Part shown: one piece after another, positions 1 through 10,496 of the stretch
How the letters are laid out: every line of letters begins with the position of its first letter
Numbering within the stretch: position 1 is the first letter of the stretch
From: CAZQHK01 sp964593455
GTDB lineage: Bacteria > Muiribacteriota > CAYSPT01
Assembly (NCBI GenBank): GCA_964593455.1
Contig: CAZQHK010000007.1
Span: 1 to 64,000, forward strand
Length of the DNA stretch: 64,000 bases
Direction of reading: 5' to 3'
The notes under the pieces: model-generated
Databases searched by the model: none
Told to the model about the DNA's origin: nothing
What the model saw: only the letters and a program-made list of their open reading frames with translations
Translations under genes and position numbers: made by a program

Positions 1-457
1 CACTAGAAACATTAAGTATTTTACACAATGTTGGTTCAGCATTGCCCCAATCTTCCTTTTCTAAGATTTCAGGAGGAATGGGTTCAGGTAATTTAAAAAT
101 TCTTTCCAAAAAACCTTCGTTTAATAAGCTAATATCTAAATCTAGCGAAGATAATAAAATTCTCCTTTCTATATCATAGTTTGTGATCTTTTCTACCAAT
201 TTATAGCTATTTGAAATAGTAATGTTAAAGTTGCCATTTATTATATGCAAGTTTTCTAATTCGATCCGATTTAAATCAAGCAATTCATCATCCCCATTAA
301 ATTTCTGCCATATTATGTACCATTTTTCCAAATGAGCAATTTTTGACCATACTGATATCCAATAATCAAGTAATCCAGTTAGATAAAATTTTATAACCAC
401 AATTTTGTTTTGTTCCCAGATATTCCATTCAATATTATTGTTAATGAAAAAACTCAT
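1..457 (-). CDS. Partial AT-rich hypothetical protein, candidate immunity partner of the RHS toxin
   Basis: An open frame starts at ATG 457 behind GGAGG and runs off the left edge without a stop, giving about 152 residues. The N-terminus reads MSFFINNNIEWNIWEQNK. It is rich in Ile, Asn, Lys and Trp, with no signal peptide and no motif I recognise. It begins 15 bases after the stop of the RHS gene on the same strand. The DNA is markedly more AT-rich than the rest of the window, as is the end of the RHS gene. A small AT-rich gene directly downstream of an RHS C-terminal tip is the usual place of a cognate immunity gene. That role is inferred from position alone; the reading frame itself is clear. 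Confidence 0.6.
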   Translation of the reverse strand, partial: MSFFINNNIEWNIWEQNKIVVIKFYLTGLLDYWISVWSKIAHLEKWYIIWQKFNGDDELLDLNRIELENLHIINGNFNITISNSYKLVEKITNYDIERRILLSSLDLDISLLNEGFLERIFKLPEPIPPEILEKEDWGNAEPTLCKILNVSS

Positions 458-472
458 TTCATCCTCCAAGTA

Positions 473-3400
473 TTAATCAGCTGGTATCGGATAAGAACCA
501 AAACCTCTTGAATTATCTTGTATTGATAAATTAGTACCTTTGTTTCCCCTCATAAGATTATACATCCAAGCAGATGCACCACCCATTCCAGTTACTGACA
601 ATGTTCCTGCGGCAGCTGCTTTCCATAATTTGTAATGTCTTTCAAATCTGCCTTTTCTGATACCAAAATGCCATAATTTTTTGTACCGCAAAGCACCAGC
701 TGCTTTTTTTCCAAACCAGCGTCTAAGAGCTTTCATTGGTAAGCTATGTTTGCCTATATGCGGTGTGTAACCGAATATTCTAAAAGGTAATTGGAAATGG
801 GGTTTTGGTTTTGCTAACTCTCTCATTATCCATTCTCTACATACAAATACAAATCCAAAAGCAAAATAAATTGCTGCGTCTGTTAAAGCTTCTTTAAGGT
901 ATGTTGTGCCCTCTTGTCTTTTCCTGTTTACTTCATCATGCCACGCTGAAACAGTAGCCATTCCGCCACCAAAAAGAAGACTCTTTAAGCCTAAACCAAG
1001 TCCTGTGAGAGGTAAAGCTTCAAATAGCAACATTCCTGCTGCTGTCATTGCAAAAGACTTACTAGATACAGCCTCACCCGCAGCATTCCATGGAGCATCG
1101 AGTGCGCTCGGTTCATCAGCATAAAGCCATCCTCCTGGATTTCCGGCTATTCCACCTGTGGGATCCATTTGAATTTCAGTTCCTGGACCATGAAAAGGTG
1201 TGTTATCAAAACCCAGAATTGCATTATTGCCTGGTTGCTCAATAAAGCCCCAGGGATCAAAGAAATTAATTGGGTTGTTTCCTACATATGAGTACAAATT
1301 ACTTGTTTTAGGGTCCAAAAAATTCTTTGGAAATACATCTTTATTCATGAATCTAGCCAAAGGAGCTTTATAGTAACGGGAGCGGTAGTAGTAAAGCTGA
1401 GACTGACTATCCCAGCGACGACCGGTGTACAAATATGGGTTGGGGACACTGGCAGCCAGATTCTCTAACTTGCCCCAAACATCATAGTCGTAGGTTTCGA
1501 CTATCTCTTGTGTACCATCGGTCAATGCTTTTACCGAACCGAGGCCATCTTGAAGGTAGGAGTGTTCTGTTCCTTCATTATCGATAACAACCGGCTCGTC
1601 GATGCCTATTCCATGTAGATACTTTGTTTTCAGGTTATCTTGACCATCATATTCAGCCACGACATCTTCAGCGACGTATGAGAATTTTCTGGTTTCATCA
1701 ACTGTCTGCTTCTGCACACGCTTGTTCGACGCATCGTAAGTATATGCAACCTCGTTGGTCACTCCGGCAGAATCGGTGACCGTGATTGTCGGTGTAACCG
1801 AAGTGTCGTAATTACCACCATCCTGGACTCCGGTCACAGTAATCTCCGGATCCGTGGTGTCTTCAACCGCTGAGGTAGGAATAACTTTGGTCAGCCGGTT
1901 TTCGTAATCGTACTCATATTGTGTGCCTGAGAAACCATCAGTGAGGTTGCCGTTCGCGTCATAGCTGTAATTGATGGTTGTCCCGCCGGTAACTGTTTCC
2001 TGGACGAGCTGGTTCAGCGCGTTGTATGAGTAGTTGGTGGTTCTAGTTCCGTCATTGAAAGTTAGTCTGTTTCCGGAAGTGTCATACGAGAACGAATGTG
2101 ACCTGGCATCGGGATAAGTGACGCCGGTCAGACGGGACCAGTCGTCATAGCTGTAGCTGGCCACCTTGTTTCCCGGGTTCTCCGTCATGGAGGAACGGTT
2201 GCCCACCGTGTCGTAAGCATAGGAGTAGCTCTTGAGCAGTGTTTCATCGGACTTCTTGTGTGCAATCTCGGTGAGTCGGTTCAGGTTGTCGTAATTATAC
2301 ACAGTCTTGACACCGTTGGGCCGGGTGAAAGAACTTCTCCTCCCGGCAGTATCATAGGCATACGTCACCGTACCCAGAGCAGAATGAATTATCTGGTTGA
2401 CCCGGTCGTCGTTATTGTACGAGTACTGCACCGTCCCCGACGGATGACTTACCTCCGTCACGTATCCAACATTGTTGTAGGTAAACTCGGTGCTTATCCC
2501 GTGTACATCGTTCACCGATGCTATCCGGTTGTTGTCGTCGTAGTTGTAGGTGATGCTTCCGACACTGTCCGTAACCGAGAGAAGATTGCCGTTTTCATCA
2601 TAGCTGTTGTTCCTGGTACTGCTGTCCGGGAAGGTGGTCGTGGTCAGGCGGTCCATGTTGTCATAAGCGGCCTGGATGGTGTTCCCTTTGGGATCGGTTT
2701 TACTCACCAGGTTGCTGTTAGCATCGTATGTATACTCCGTAGTGGTCCCCAAAGGTTCAAATTTATTAATCAACCTGTTCCTGTTGTCATAATCGTAGGT
2801 AACGGTATTGCCGTTGTAATCCTGCTCGGTGACCAGGTTTCCAACGGCGTCATACGAATAGATTGCCTCGTGGGTTATCCCGGATAACGGCTGCTTCACT
2901 TTGACTAGCCGGTTCCTGTTGTCATAATCGAACACCTTGACATTGTCGGCCGGATCGGTGACCCGGATCAAGTTTCCGTTATTGTCACGCTGGAAGCTCG
3001 TCGTGTAGGAAGTTGAGCCGTCCAAGTGCCGGGTCACACCAGCTACCCGGTTCAACGTATCGTAGGAATAATCGATAACTCTACTGCCGGGCATGGTAAT
3101 TGAGGTTACATTTCCGTTATTATCGTACGCCTTGCCGTATACACGGCCAACCGGATCGGTTACCTGGGTCACCCGGTTCATGGTGTCGTAAACCATGTTG
3201 GCAGAGCGGTTCAGAGCATCAGTGACCTGGGTGACATTCCCACGGTTATCATAGGCAAACGCCGTGGTATTACTGAGCGGGTCGGTGATACCGATCATCC
3301 TGTTTATGGCATCGTACGTCAAAGAAACCGTCTTGGCGCGCCGGTTCTTGAAAGTCAGCCGGTTTCCGGTGTTATCGTAGGTAAAATCTTCCTTGTTGCC

Positions 3401-5557
3401 GTCGGGATAAGTGATCCTGGTAAGCTGGTAGGCTTCATCGTAGCTGAAGGTGGTTGAATAGCTCCGTGGATTGGTGGTGGAGGTCAACACGCCGACGGCA
3501 TTGTAGCTGAAGCTGGAAAACGGGTTATCGTTGGGGTTGGCAGGTGTATTGTCGGGTAAAATGGTTTTCGTAAGCCGGTTGACAGTGTCATACTCGTTGC
3601 TCGTTACGTTACCGTTCTCGTCCCGGACGGCAGTTACATTGTCCGCGTTATCGTACGTGTACTCCACGTAGGTACTGTCGGGATGCGTGATCCTCGTCAT
3701 ACGGTATCCGGCATCGTAGGTATAAGATGTGGTTTGCCCGTGCCGATCGGTCTTCTGGGTGATCATGGCCACCGCGTTGTAGCCATACTGCTCATTGATG
3801 CCATCCGGGAAGTCTATGCGGCTGAGTTTGTCCCGGTTTTCATAGGTAAAGCTGAAAGAGTTTCCTCGTCGGTCGGTGTAGCCGGTGCGGTTCCCGTTGT
3901 TGTCGTAGTTGAAAGACTCGGTGGCGCTATCCGGATAGGTGATGCCGGTTACCCGGTTCATGCTGTCGTTGGTGAAGGTGGTCGTGTTGCTGCCCGAGTC
4001 GGACACGGTGAGCACGTTGCCGTAGATATCGCTGGTGAAACAGCTCTCGTGCCCAAGCTCATTGGTGATCCCGGTCAGATGGAGACTGTTCCCATCGTAG
4101 CTGAAAGTAGTAGTGTGACTGTTCTCGTCGATCTCCGTCAGCCGGTTGCCGTAGGCGTCGTAGGTGTAGGTTCTGGACACCTGCTGACTGTTTATGGTCT
4201 TCGTGGCCGAGAGAAGATTGCCGTTGGCATCGTAGGTGAAATCGGTCACTCTGTTGAGCGGGTCGGTGATTTTCGTTATCTGGTTATAGGTTAATTCATA
4301 TTCGTAGGTAGTGGTGTTGTTGAGCGAGTCAGTGACCGTGAGCAGGTTCCCGTCGGTATCGTAGGTGTAGGTGGTGACATTCCCGTTGCCGTCCTTGCTA
4401 CTAGTCATGAAAGTGTCGCTGTTATAAGTATACTCGTTGGTGATTCCCAGCGGGTCAAGGATCTTGGTGATGTTGCCGGCGTCGGTGTAGTATTTTACGA
4501 ACAGGTTGCCTCGCCTGTCCCATAGCTTCGTGTAGTTTTCATCAGGGTGGTACTCGAATGTGGATGACTGATTATAAGAATCTTTGACGCTGGTCACTCT
4601 GCCCCGGCTGTCATACACGAAGGAGAATGAATTCCCCCGGGCGTTGGTGCGGCTAGTCATTCGATAATCGCTGTCGTAGGTATAAGTCTGATAGGTACCG
4701 TCGGGGCGGGTGACTTTTATAAGATTGCCGTCGGTGTTGTATTCGTATTGGACGATCCGGCTCAACGGCCCGGAAATCTGGGTTAGCCGGTTATTCCCAT
4801 CGTAAGTGAAATCAACATATTTACCGACCGTGTCGGTGATCCTGGTGAGGTTGTTGCCAGTGTAGATAAAGGTGAGCTGGTTGCCGGAACGGTCCTCAAT
4901 TTTGGTTAGGCTACCCCATTCGCCACCGTACTCGATGGTTTCGCCGGTCAGCTCATAATAGTACGTGGTGCCGCTTTTTTCTTCCCGGGTATAGTGAGTA
5001 GCATCCACCTTGGTTAAAACATCTTTGATACCGGCCGGTGGAGTATACGTCGTATCCTGATTCTCTTCAAACTTGTGGATAATCCCGTTCCCGGACCGGA
5101 TCTTGATGTAGACATCCGAGCCGTCTTCCACCCGGCTCATGGCGTCGGAGAAATAAGTCATATCCCAGCCGTAGCCCGTACCGTTGTCAAAAACAGTCCT
5201 CTGGCTGGAGTAGGTACGGACAATGGCGACGTGAAGCCCCCTTCCAGGGAGGAAAAAATCTATATCCTGGTGACTGAGAGACCCGTTGGTGATATCGATT
5301 GGATCGTCATCATGCACTTCCGGTTTGACTTTGTCTTCATCTGTGGGCAGGTCACTGACATCAGCCTTCTTCTGGGTTCCTCCCCCGACCAAATCATGTG
5401 ACCAGACACCGTTTTGATCCCAGTCTCCCTTATGGTCTCCGTCGTAGGGATGTGACTGACACGCCCCGGCTTTCTGGGGAAAAATCGGTTCCATAATCAA
5501 TGTCATGAATGTTACAATCAGAATAACTGCTATGGATTTTCCGTATTTAGGCCTCAT
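473..5557 (-). CDS. RHS/YD-repeat protein with variable C-terminal tip
   Basis: This 1694-aa protein starts with a signal-like hydrophobic stretch (residues 9-25, IAVILIVTFMTLIMEPIF). A DUF6531-type N-terminal region follows (DPIDITNGSLSHQDIDFFLP), then dozens of YD repeats of the form YDxxGNxxxxxD. The RHS core end reads YYYRSRYY ... NLYSYVGNNPINFFDPWG near residue 1437. The last ~257 residues differ in composition, carry hydrophobic helices and a basic stretch, and are encoded by AT-richer DNA, as expected for a toxin tip. Near residue 1260 an Ig-like insert (DTTDPEITVTG) interrupts the YD array. The start ATG lies behind AAGGAGG inside the end of the upstream gene, so the two are probably translated together. 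I do not recognise the activity of the tip. Confidence 0.88.
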   Translation of the reverse strand: MRPKYGKSIAVILIVTFMTLIMEPIFPQKAGACQSHPYDGDHKGDWDQNGVWSHDLVGGGTQKKADVSDLPTDEDKVKPEVHDDDPIDITNGSLSHQDIDFFLPGRGLHVAIVRTYSSQRTVFDNGTGYGWDMTYFSDAMSRVEDGSDVYIKIRSGNGIIHKFEENQDTTYTPPAGIKDVLTKVDATHYTREEKSGTTYYYELTGETIEYGGEWGSLTKIEDRSGNQLTFIYTGNNLTRITDTVGKYVDFTYDGNNRLTQISGPLSRIVQYEYNTDGNLIKVTRPDGTYQTYTYDSDYRMTSRTNARGNSFSFVYDSRGRVTSVKDSYNQSSTFEYHPDENYTKLWDRRGNLFVKYYTDAGNITKILDPLGITNEYTYNSDTFMTSSKDGNGNVTTYTYDTDGNLLTVTDSLNNTTTYEYELTYNQITKITDPLNRVTDFTYDANGNLLSATKTINSQQVSRTYTYDAYGNRLTEIDENSHTTTFSYDGNSLHLTGITNELGHESCFTSDIYGNVLTVSDSGSNTTTFTNDSMNRVTGITYPDSATESFNYDNNGNRTGYTDRRGNSFSFTYENRDKLSRIDFPDGINEQYGYNAVAMITQKTDRHGQTTSYTYDAGYRMTRITHPDSTYVEYTYDNADNVTAVRDENGNVTSNEYDTVNRLTKTILPDNTPANPNDNPFSSFSYNAVGVLTSTTNPRSYSTTFSYDEAYQLTRITYPDGNKEDFTYDNTGNRLTFKNRRAKTVSLTYDAINRMIGITDPLSNTTAFAYDNRGNVTQVTDALNRSANMVYDTMNRVTQVTDPVGRVYGKAYDNNGNVTSITMPGSRVIDYSYDTLNRVAGVTRHLDGSTSYTTSFQRDNNGNLIRVTDPADNVKVFDYDNRNRLVKVKQPLSGITHEAIYSYDAVGNLVTEQDYNGNTVTYDYDNRNRLINKFEPLGTTTEYTYDANSNLVSKTDPKGNTIQAAYDNMDRLTTTTFPDSSTRNNSYDENGNLLSVTDSVGSITYNYDDNNRIASVNDVHGISTEFTYNNVGYVTEVSHPSGTVQYSYNNDDRVNQIIHSALGTVTYAYDTAGRRSSFTRPNGVKTVYNYDNLNRLTEIAHKKSDETLLKSYSYAYDTVGNRSSMTENPGNKVASYSYDDWSRLTGVTYPDARSHSFSYDTSGNRLTFNDGTRTTNYSYNALNQLVQETVTGGTTINYSYDANGNLTDGFSGTQYEYDYENRLTKVIPTSAVEDTTDPEITVTGVQDGGNYDTSVTPTITVTDSAGVTNEVAYTYDASNKRVQKQTVDETRKFSYVAEDVVAEYDGQDNLKTKYLHGIGIDEPVVIDNEGTEHSYLQDGLGSVKALTDGTQEIVETYDYDVWGKLENLAASVPNPYLYTGRRWDSQSQLYYYRSRYYKAPLARFMNKDVFPKNFLDPKTSNLYSYVGNNPINFFDPWGFIEQPGNNAILGFDNTPFHGPGTEIQMDPTGGIAGNPGGWLYADEPSALDAPWNAAGEAVSSKSFAMTAAGMLLFEALPLTGLGLGLKSLLFGGGMATVSAWHDEVNRKRQEGTTYLKEALTDAAIYFAFGFVFVCREWIMRELAKPKPHFQLPFRIFGYTPHIGKHSLPMKALRRWFGKKAAGALRYKKLWHFGIRKGRFERHYKLWKAAAAGTLSVTGMGGASAWMYNLMRGNKGTNLSIQDNSRGFGSYPIPAD

Positions 5558-5559
5558 GG

Positions 5560-8500
5560 TTATTCACCTCCTTCCCAACCGTACTCATCCCGAACTATGA
5601 AGGTATCATCTGTGAGCGACCAGGTTTTCATCTCCACGGTGCAGTCCGGGAACGCTTCGACATCGTTGTTTAGCCGGTCTTTACCGTCCCAGACGTACAG
5701 GTGCTCTCCAGCCGGACGGTAGAGGTGGACGATCCGGGTACAGTAATCCTCGGAATACCATCCTTCTTCAGGATAAATAAAGAGATGGATCAAGGCCGGT
5801 TGGTTAACCGATAGCAGCATGGGGTATCCGTCACGGCTCATGGTATCGCTGTAGCTAAACGGTGACGGTAGTACCAGCTTGGCTTCAAGCTGCTGGTTGA
5901 TCCGGGTGAACTTCTGCGACAGGAAACAGGCCAGGTTACCGCTGACGTAGTCGGCCTGGATCCGGGCCCGGTACACCGCCGGCACGGCCCAGCTCCCGTC
6001 AGTTTTCTTCCCGTTCCAGGTCACGCTGTTCTCCCCCGAAGCCTGGCTTACCGAATCGGCTATTCGTTTGACAAGTATATCATTATCGAAGGCGTCCAGT
6101 ACGTCGGCGGTGACAGAACCGGAGAATGGCAAGGAGTAGACAGAGTCGGCGTTTTCGCCGTCCTGCGGGTGGAAAGGCTGGTTCTCGATGGTGATGCCGG
6201 CGATGGCCAGGTTCGGGTCAACGGTTATCTGGATAACGGTGAGGTCCGAGAACCGGTCGTAGTGGGGGGGGTATTTGACCGCCAGTTTGACCGTGTAGGT
6301 TCCACTGGTGAGAGGAGGGTTTGCCCACATTAAACGCCAGCTCGAGGGCGTCCCGGTCTGGTCGGCGGCGGTGTACCAATCTGTCGGGTCCGTCCCTGCC
6401 CCCCAGCGCAGACCCCACCATTGTACAAATTGTGGAATAGAGACGATAAAGTCGATGGGACCGTAGACCGATATGCCGTTTGCCGGTTGTACCAGGTCGA
6501 AAACCGTCAGTTTGATCGACGGGTTCGACGAATACGAATGGCTCCAATATTCCTTACTATTGTAGTAGGTCTTGTACCGGTATGTATACCCGTACGGCAT
6601 GGAGAACGTCGCCTTACCCGACGAATCGGTTATCGCCTGGATTTCGGTATCCTCACCGTCAACGGTGTAAGGGTAGATGGTGTAGCCTGCCAACGGCGTA
6701 TCGGCCACGGAGGCGGTGATTTCAACATCAAAAACATCGATGGTCATGGTAACGGTATCCTGGGTGGTCTCCGCCGACCAGAAATCGTTTTCCAGGTACC
6801 GGGTATGAAACTTGTAAGATATGTTTGCCGGCAGTGAGAAGGAGACATCACCGCTGGCATTGGTATTTCCGCTCATTCCGATAGCTTCATCATCCGCGTA
6901 AACCGAGACTTCCTGTCCATCCAGTGGAGTGGTGTCGGCCTTGACCGTGACCGTCCGTTGGGTGAAGGCAATATCAATGGTGGTGTTGGAGCCGACCGAA
7001 ACGGCTGATGACCAGAAGATATACCCGTAATAAGAATCGATCTTGAACTTATAGGTCTCGTAATCCACCAGGTCGGAGAAAGTTACCTGGCCGTTGGCGT
7101 CTGTATCCGCACTCTTTCGCAGGTACTCACCGTAGGCGTTACAGGCGTACACGGTCTTGCCGGACATCGGCTGTCCGTCTTTCGTTACGGTGACGCTAAC
7201 CGCGCCGGACCCCAGGGTGGAGTCGAGATCGATTCTCCGGGTGTAGTTACTGATATACTGGATAACACCGAAGATTGTTTCGGAGACATCCATGGCTTCG
7301 CCGTGAGCCAGCGCCCGCATAACCTTGCCGGCGCTGGCGGCGAAACATTCACCGTTATCGGGGTTGACCGTGACATTACGGATATCTGACAGATCACTGA
7401 CCCGGACATGATACCCGGTATCGCTGTAAACATTGTAGCCGTCCGGCACATCCGGTTCCAGTTTGACCGTTTTTCCATAGTAGGTGCTTCCCACCCAGCA
7501 GCTGCCGTCGGTCACGTTCACGCATAGGGAATAGATCGAGCCAAGAAAACCGCTCACCCGGGCCAGCTCGACGCCGGCCGAATCGAGCCTGACCACCTGA
7601 TTATTTCCCCGGTCGGCTACCCAGCAGTGACCGTTGGCCGGGTTCACTGAGACTCGTTCCGGCAAACTGAACCCGTCCAACCGCAACAGTTCGGTGCCGG
7701 CGGCCGAGAGCTTGACCACCTGGCCGTTGTAATGATCCGAGACCCAACAGCTCCCATCGGTAGTGTTAACCGCTACGGAGTGAGGGTTATCAAACCCGCC
7801 CACCCGCTTGATCACCGTCAGGTCGGAAGCGAGTTTCGCCACATTGTCGTTGTAATTGTCGGCGACCCAGATAGTCCCGTCGGCTGAGTTGAGTGAAAGC
7901 GACTCGGGGAAGCTGAAGCGCCCGTCTATGGATAGCACCTGGCTGCCGTCGCCGATTATTTCCACCACTTTGTCCCCGTCCCCATCGCCAACCCAGCAGG
8001 TCCCGTTCGAAGAATCAACCGAAACCGAGTAGGAGACCCCGAAACCGCCGATCCGGGCCAGTTCAGTGCTGCCATCTGCTGACAGCTTGACCGCCTGGTT
8101 GTTGTCCTTATCCCCTGCCCAGCAGGTGCCGTCGGTGGTGTTCACGGACACCGAGAACGGCTCATTGAAACCGCTGCATATCACGTGGGAACCGGTATTG
8201 ACCGTCAGATCATATCCGTCGGCTACGCCTGACGCAATTCTGACTATCCGATCCGCATTCTTGTCCGCCACCCAACAGGTTCCATCAGTGTGGACCGCCG
8301 CCGCTACCGGGTAATTGAATCCGATTACCGCCAGGTGGGAGCCGGTATTGGTAGATATATCGTACCCGTTGGCTATATCATAATCAAGTTTAACCACCCG
8401 GTTGTTGGGTGAATCGGCGACCCAACAGGTCCCGTCGGATTTGACGGCGACACTGCGGGGTTGGGTAAACCCGCTGATCCGCACCAGTTCACTGCCGGTG

Positions 8501-10455
8501 GCGGAAAGCTTTACCACCTGGTTGTTCCAGCTATCGGTCACCCAGCAGGTGTTGTCAGTCGAGTTTACACAGACAGACAGCGGCTTATTGAATCCGGTGA
8601 CGGTGGTATGCGAGCCGGTATCAGTGGCAATATCGTATCCGTCAACAATACCCGGGTGAAGCTTTATCACGCGGCCGGGATCAGCCTCTTCCGTTACCCA
8701 GCAGCTACCGTCACCGGTATTCACGGAAACCGAGCAGGGAGCCGTAAATCCGTTTATTCGTTTAATTTCTCCACCTTTGTTGGCGGCCACCAAGTAGACC
8801 TGGTTGTTGGCTCTGTCGGCCACCCAGCAGGTGCCGTCGTTCGAGTTGGCGGATAACGAGTACGGGTCGCTCATCTGGCCACCGGACTCGTTAGTAATGC
8901 TGGTCATATCGGCTGAAAGACGCACAATCCGGTGATTATCCCTGTCCGCTACCAGTATGCTACCATCGCTGGGGTCGAGGACGCCAGAACGCGGGTTGTT
9001 CAGCGACACGGTGGACTCGCTGATGATGCTGGTGAGGTCGGAGGAGAGCTGATAGATCTTTATATTTCCGGCATCCGTTACCAGGCTGACGGCATCGTCG
9101 GTGTTTACCAAACTGGTCTCGTTGCCGGCGATATCGCGGAATTTGGCGTACACCGTCTTGTAACCGTCACCAGCGGAAAGGGCAAATGTCTTGGCCGTGC
9201 TGTATGTTTCCCAGGTAGCCCCGGTGAAGTTCGAGTCTTCACTGAGTATCATCTCGGCGGCGTCTGCGGCCGACAACGTGAACTCAACATTTTGAGAATT
9301 AGTGATGAACCCGCCTTTCACAACAATTGAGGGTTTGGTAGGCGGGGTCTTGTCCAGGATCACGGTCAGGTCATTGCTGGCGGTCTCGTTCCCGGCGGCG
9401 TCACGGGCGTTAATTTCTACGGTAATACCCGTCCCTTCGACCATGGTTGCTTCTGTGAGCGTACCGGTGGTCAGGGTGTAGGTGTTATCACCGTTATCGG
9501 TTAACTGGGCAACTGGGGCAAGAGCGGAGTCGAGCACGCTCAGGTCTGCCATCAACGTAAGCCCTGTCTCCGTCATGGTCGCCTGGATGGTGAGGGTGTC
9601 GCCTGGTTTGTAGTAGATGTCGGGATCGGTGACCGTGACCGTCTGGAAGCTCGGAGCGGTGAAGTCGAAGGTTACGTTCTGGCTGGTATCGGTCCCCTGG
9701 TTGTTGGCGAAGTCGTAACCGGTGATGGTCACCGGGAGAGTTCCTTCAGTCTCGCTCCCGGTGATATCATAGTTATACTTGTAAGCGTTCCCGGCCCCAC
9801 TCAGCTTGGTAGCAGAAATGGAGTCTATCTCCACGGTGGGATCGGAAGCCAGTGTCTCGCTGACATTAAATGAGATGTAGAGCTCGTCGCTGGCGTTGTA
9901 GGCGTCCTCGGGTTTGAGGAAGATGAATCGGCACGACTGGGCATTGTTGAGGTTATTGCTCCCATTGTGAGCGGAAATGACATAGTTCACGCCGTCACCG
10001 GCCGAAATACCGATATCCGGCGACATACCTATGTTGCCTTCTCCGTAATTGAACTGGATGTTACCGTTGCTATATAGGATGAGTTCGATGTTGACCGGGT
10101 TACCGCCGACATTTGTCTGCGCCGACCAATAATCTTCCCCACACCACCTGATACAGATGGAATCGGAAGACGGTTGGTGAATGTAAACATCTTCTCCAAA
10201 ATAATAACCTACATCAGTCTCTATATCATCCAGGAGCGGTGCAATCATCACCCTTGAGGTTAAAGAGCTTGTCCCGTAACCAACGCCGGAGTATGGCGTT
10301 TCAAAAGTAATGCACCCGAGCCTCTTGCAAAAAGAATTTCCTTGCCGCCTTTCGTAAACCACATTCCGGCGAACTACCGGCGTTTTTTGTAACCGAGTTC
10401 GCTTTTGCGTCAAAAACACGCGTTTTTTAGCACGATTGTCGTATTTTGAACGCAC
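5560..10455 (-). CDS. Large NHL-repeat/Ig-like surface protein with IS-derived N-terminus
   Basis: The frame encodes 1631 aa. Residues 1-46 come from the right-hand IS element, whose terminal inverted repeat ends at 10317; native protein begins around residue 47 (CITFETPYSG). Native order: a beta-rich domain; Ig-like cell-surface domains with TAPSFQTVTVTDPD- and DKTPPTKPS-type linkers; a long run of NHL-like repeats (GTCWVADSPNNRVVKL) over roughly residues 460-1090; three carboxypeptidase-regulatory-like domains; and a FlgD-like Ig domain (NSVTWNGKKTDGSWAVPAVY) near the end. No signal peptide remains, so the native secretion signal was probably lost by the insertion. The gene ends 2 bases before the RHS start, which suggests a two-gene unit. 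Whether it is still translated is uncertain. Confidence 0.75.
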   Translation of the reverse strand: MRSKYDNRAKKRVFLTQKRTRLQKTPVVRRNVVYERRQGNSFCKRLGCITFETPYSGVGYGTSSLTSRVMIAPLLDDIETDVGYYFGEDVYIHQPSSDSICIRWCGEDYWSAQTNVGGNPVNIELILYSNGNIQFNYGEGNIGMSPDIGISAGDGVNYVISAHNGSNNLNNAQSCRFIFLKPEDAYNASDELYISFNVSETLASDPTVEIDSISATKLSGAGNAYKYNYDITGSETEGTLPVTITGYDFANNQGTDTSQNVTFDFTAPSFQTVTVTDPDIYYKPGDTLTIQATMTETGLTLMADLSVLDSALAPVAQLTDNGDNTYTLTTGTLTEATMVEGTGITVEINARDAAGNETASNDLTVILDKTPPTKPSIVVKGGFITNSQNVEFTLSAADAAEMILSEDSNFTGATWETYSTAKTFALSAGDGYKTVYAKFRDIAGNETSLVNTDDAVSLVTDAGNIKIYQLSSDLTSIISESTVSLNNPRSGVLDPSDGSILVADRDNHRIVRLSADMTSITNESGGQMSDPYSLSANSNDGTCWVADRANNQVYLVAANKGGEIKRINGFTAPCSVSVNTGDGSCWVTEEADPGRVIKLHPGIVDGYDIATDTGSHTTVTGFNKPLSVCVNSTDNTCWVTDSWNNQVVKLSATGSELVRISGFTQPRSVAVKSDGTCWVADSPNNRVVKLDYDIANGYDISTNTGSHLAVIGFNYPVAAAVHTDGTCWVADKNADRIVRIASGVADGYDLTVNTGSHVICSGFNEPFSVSVNTTDGTCWAGDKDNNQAVKLSADGSTELARIGGFGVSYSVSVDSSNGTCWVGDGDGDKVVEIIGDGSQVLSIDGRFSFPESLSLNSADGTIWVADNYNDNVAKLASDLTVIKRVGGFDNPHSVAVNTTDGSCWVSDHYNGQVVKLSAAGTELLRLDGFSLPERVSVNPANGHCWVADRGNNQVVRLDSAGVELARVSGFLGSIYSLCVNVTDGSCWVGSTYYGKTVKLEPDVPDGYNVYSDTGYHVRVSDLSDIRNVTVNPDNGECFAASAGKVMRALAHGEAMDVSETIFGVIQYISNYTRRIDLDSTLGSGAVSVTVTKDGQPMSGKTVYACNAYGEYLRKSADTDANGQVTFSDLVDYETYKFKIDSYYGYIFWSSAVSVGSNTTIDIAFTQRTVTVKADTTPLDGQEVSVYADDEAIGMSGNTNASGDVSFSLPANISYKFHTRYLENDFWSAETTQDTVTMTIDVFDVEITASVADTPLAGYTIYPYTVDGEDTEIQAITDSSGKATFSMPYGYTYRYKTYYNSKEYWSHSYSSNPSIKLTVFDLVQPANGISVYGPIDFIVSIPQFVQWWGLRWGAGTDPTDWYTAADQTGTPSSWRLMWANPPLTSGTYTVKLAVKYPPHYDRFSDLTVIQITVDPNLAIAGITIENQPFHPQDGENADSVYSLPFSGSVTADVLDAFDNDILVKRIADSVSQASGENSVTWNGKKTDGSWAVPAVYRARIQADYVSGNLACFLSQKFTRINQQLEAKLVLPSPFSYSDTMSRDGYPMLLSVNQPALIHLFIYPEEGWYSEDYCTRIVHLYRPAGEHLYVWDGKDRLNNDVEAFPDCTVEMKTWSLTDDTFIVRDEYGWEGGE
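10317..10332 (+). repeat. IS terminal inverted repeat, end distal to transposase start
   Basis: CGAGCCTCTTGCAAAA, the exact reverse complement of 11688-11703. Read on the minus strand it forms the codons just before the native part of the NHL/Ig protein. Confidence 0.85.
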
Positions 10456-10496
10456 CTATCCCACGACAATCGTGATTTTACCCAATCTGCTTTTTC

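Noticed and set aside
2258..4294. Long plus-strand open frames opposite the RHS gene (2258-2887, 3683-4294)
   Set aside because: They are antisense shadows of the YD repeats with no ribosome site or recognisable content.
600..5200. Periodic repeats that could suggest a CRISPR array
   Set aside because: The periodicity is that of protein YD repeats; the units are diverged and coding, with no identical repeats separated by spacers.
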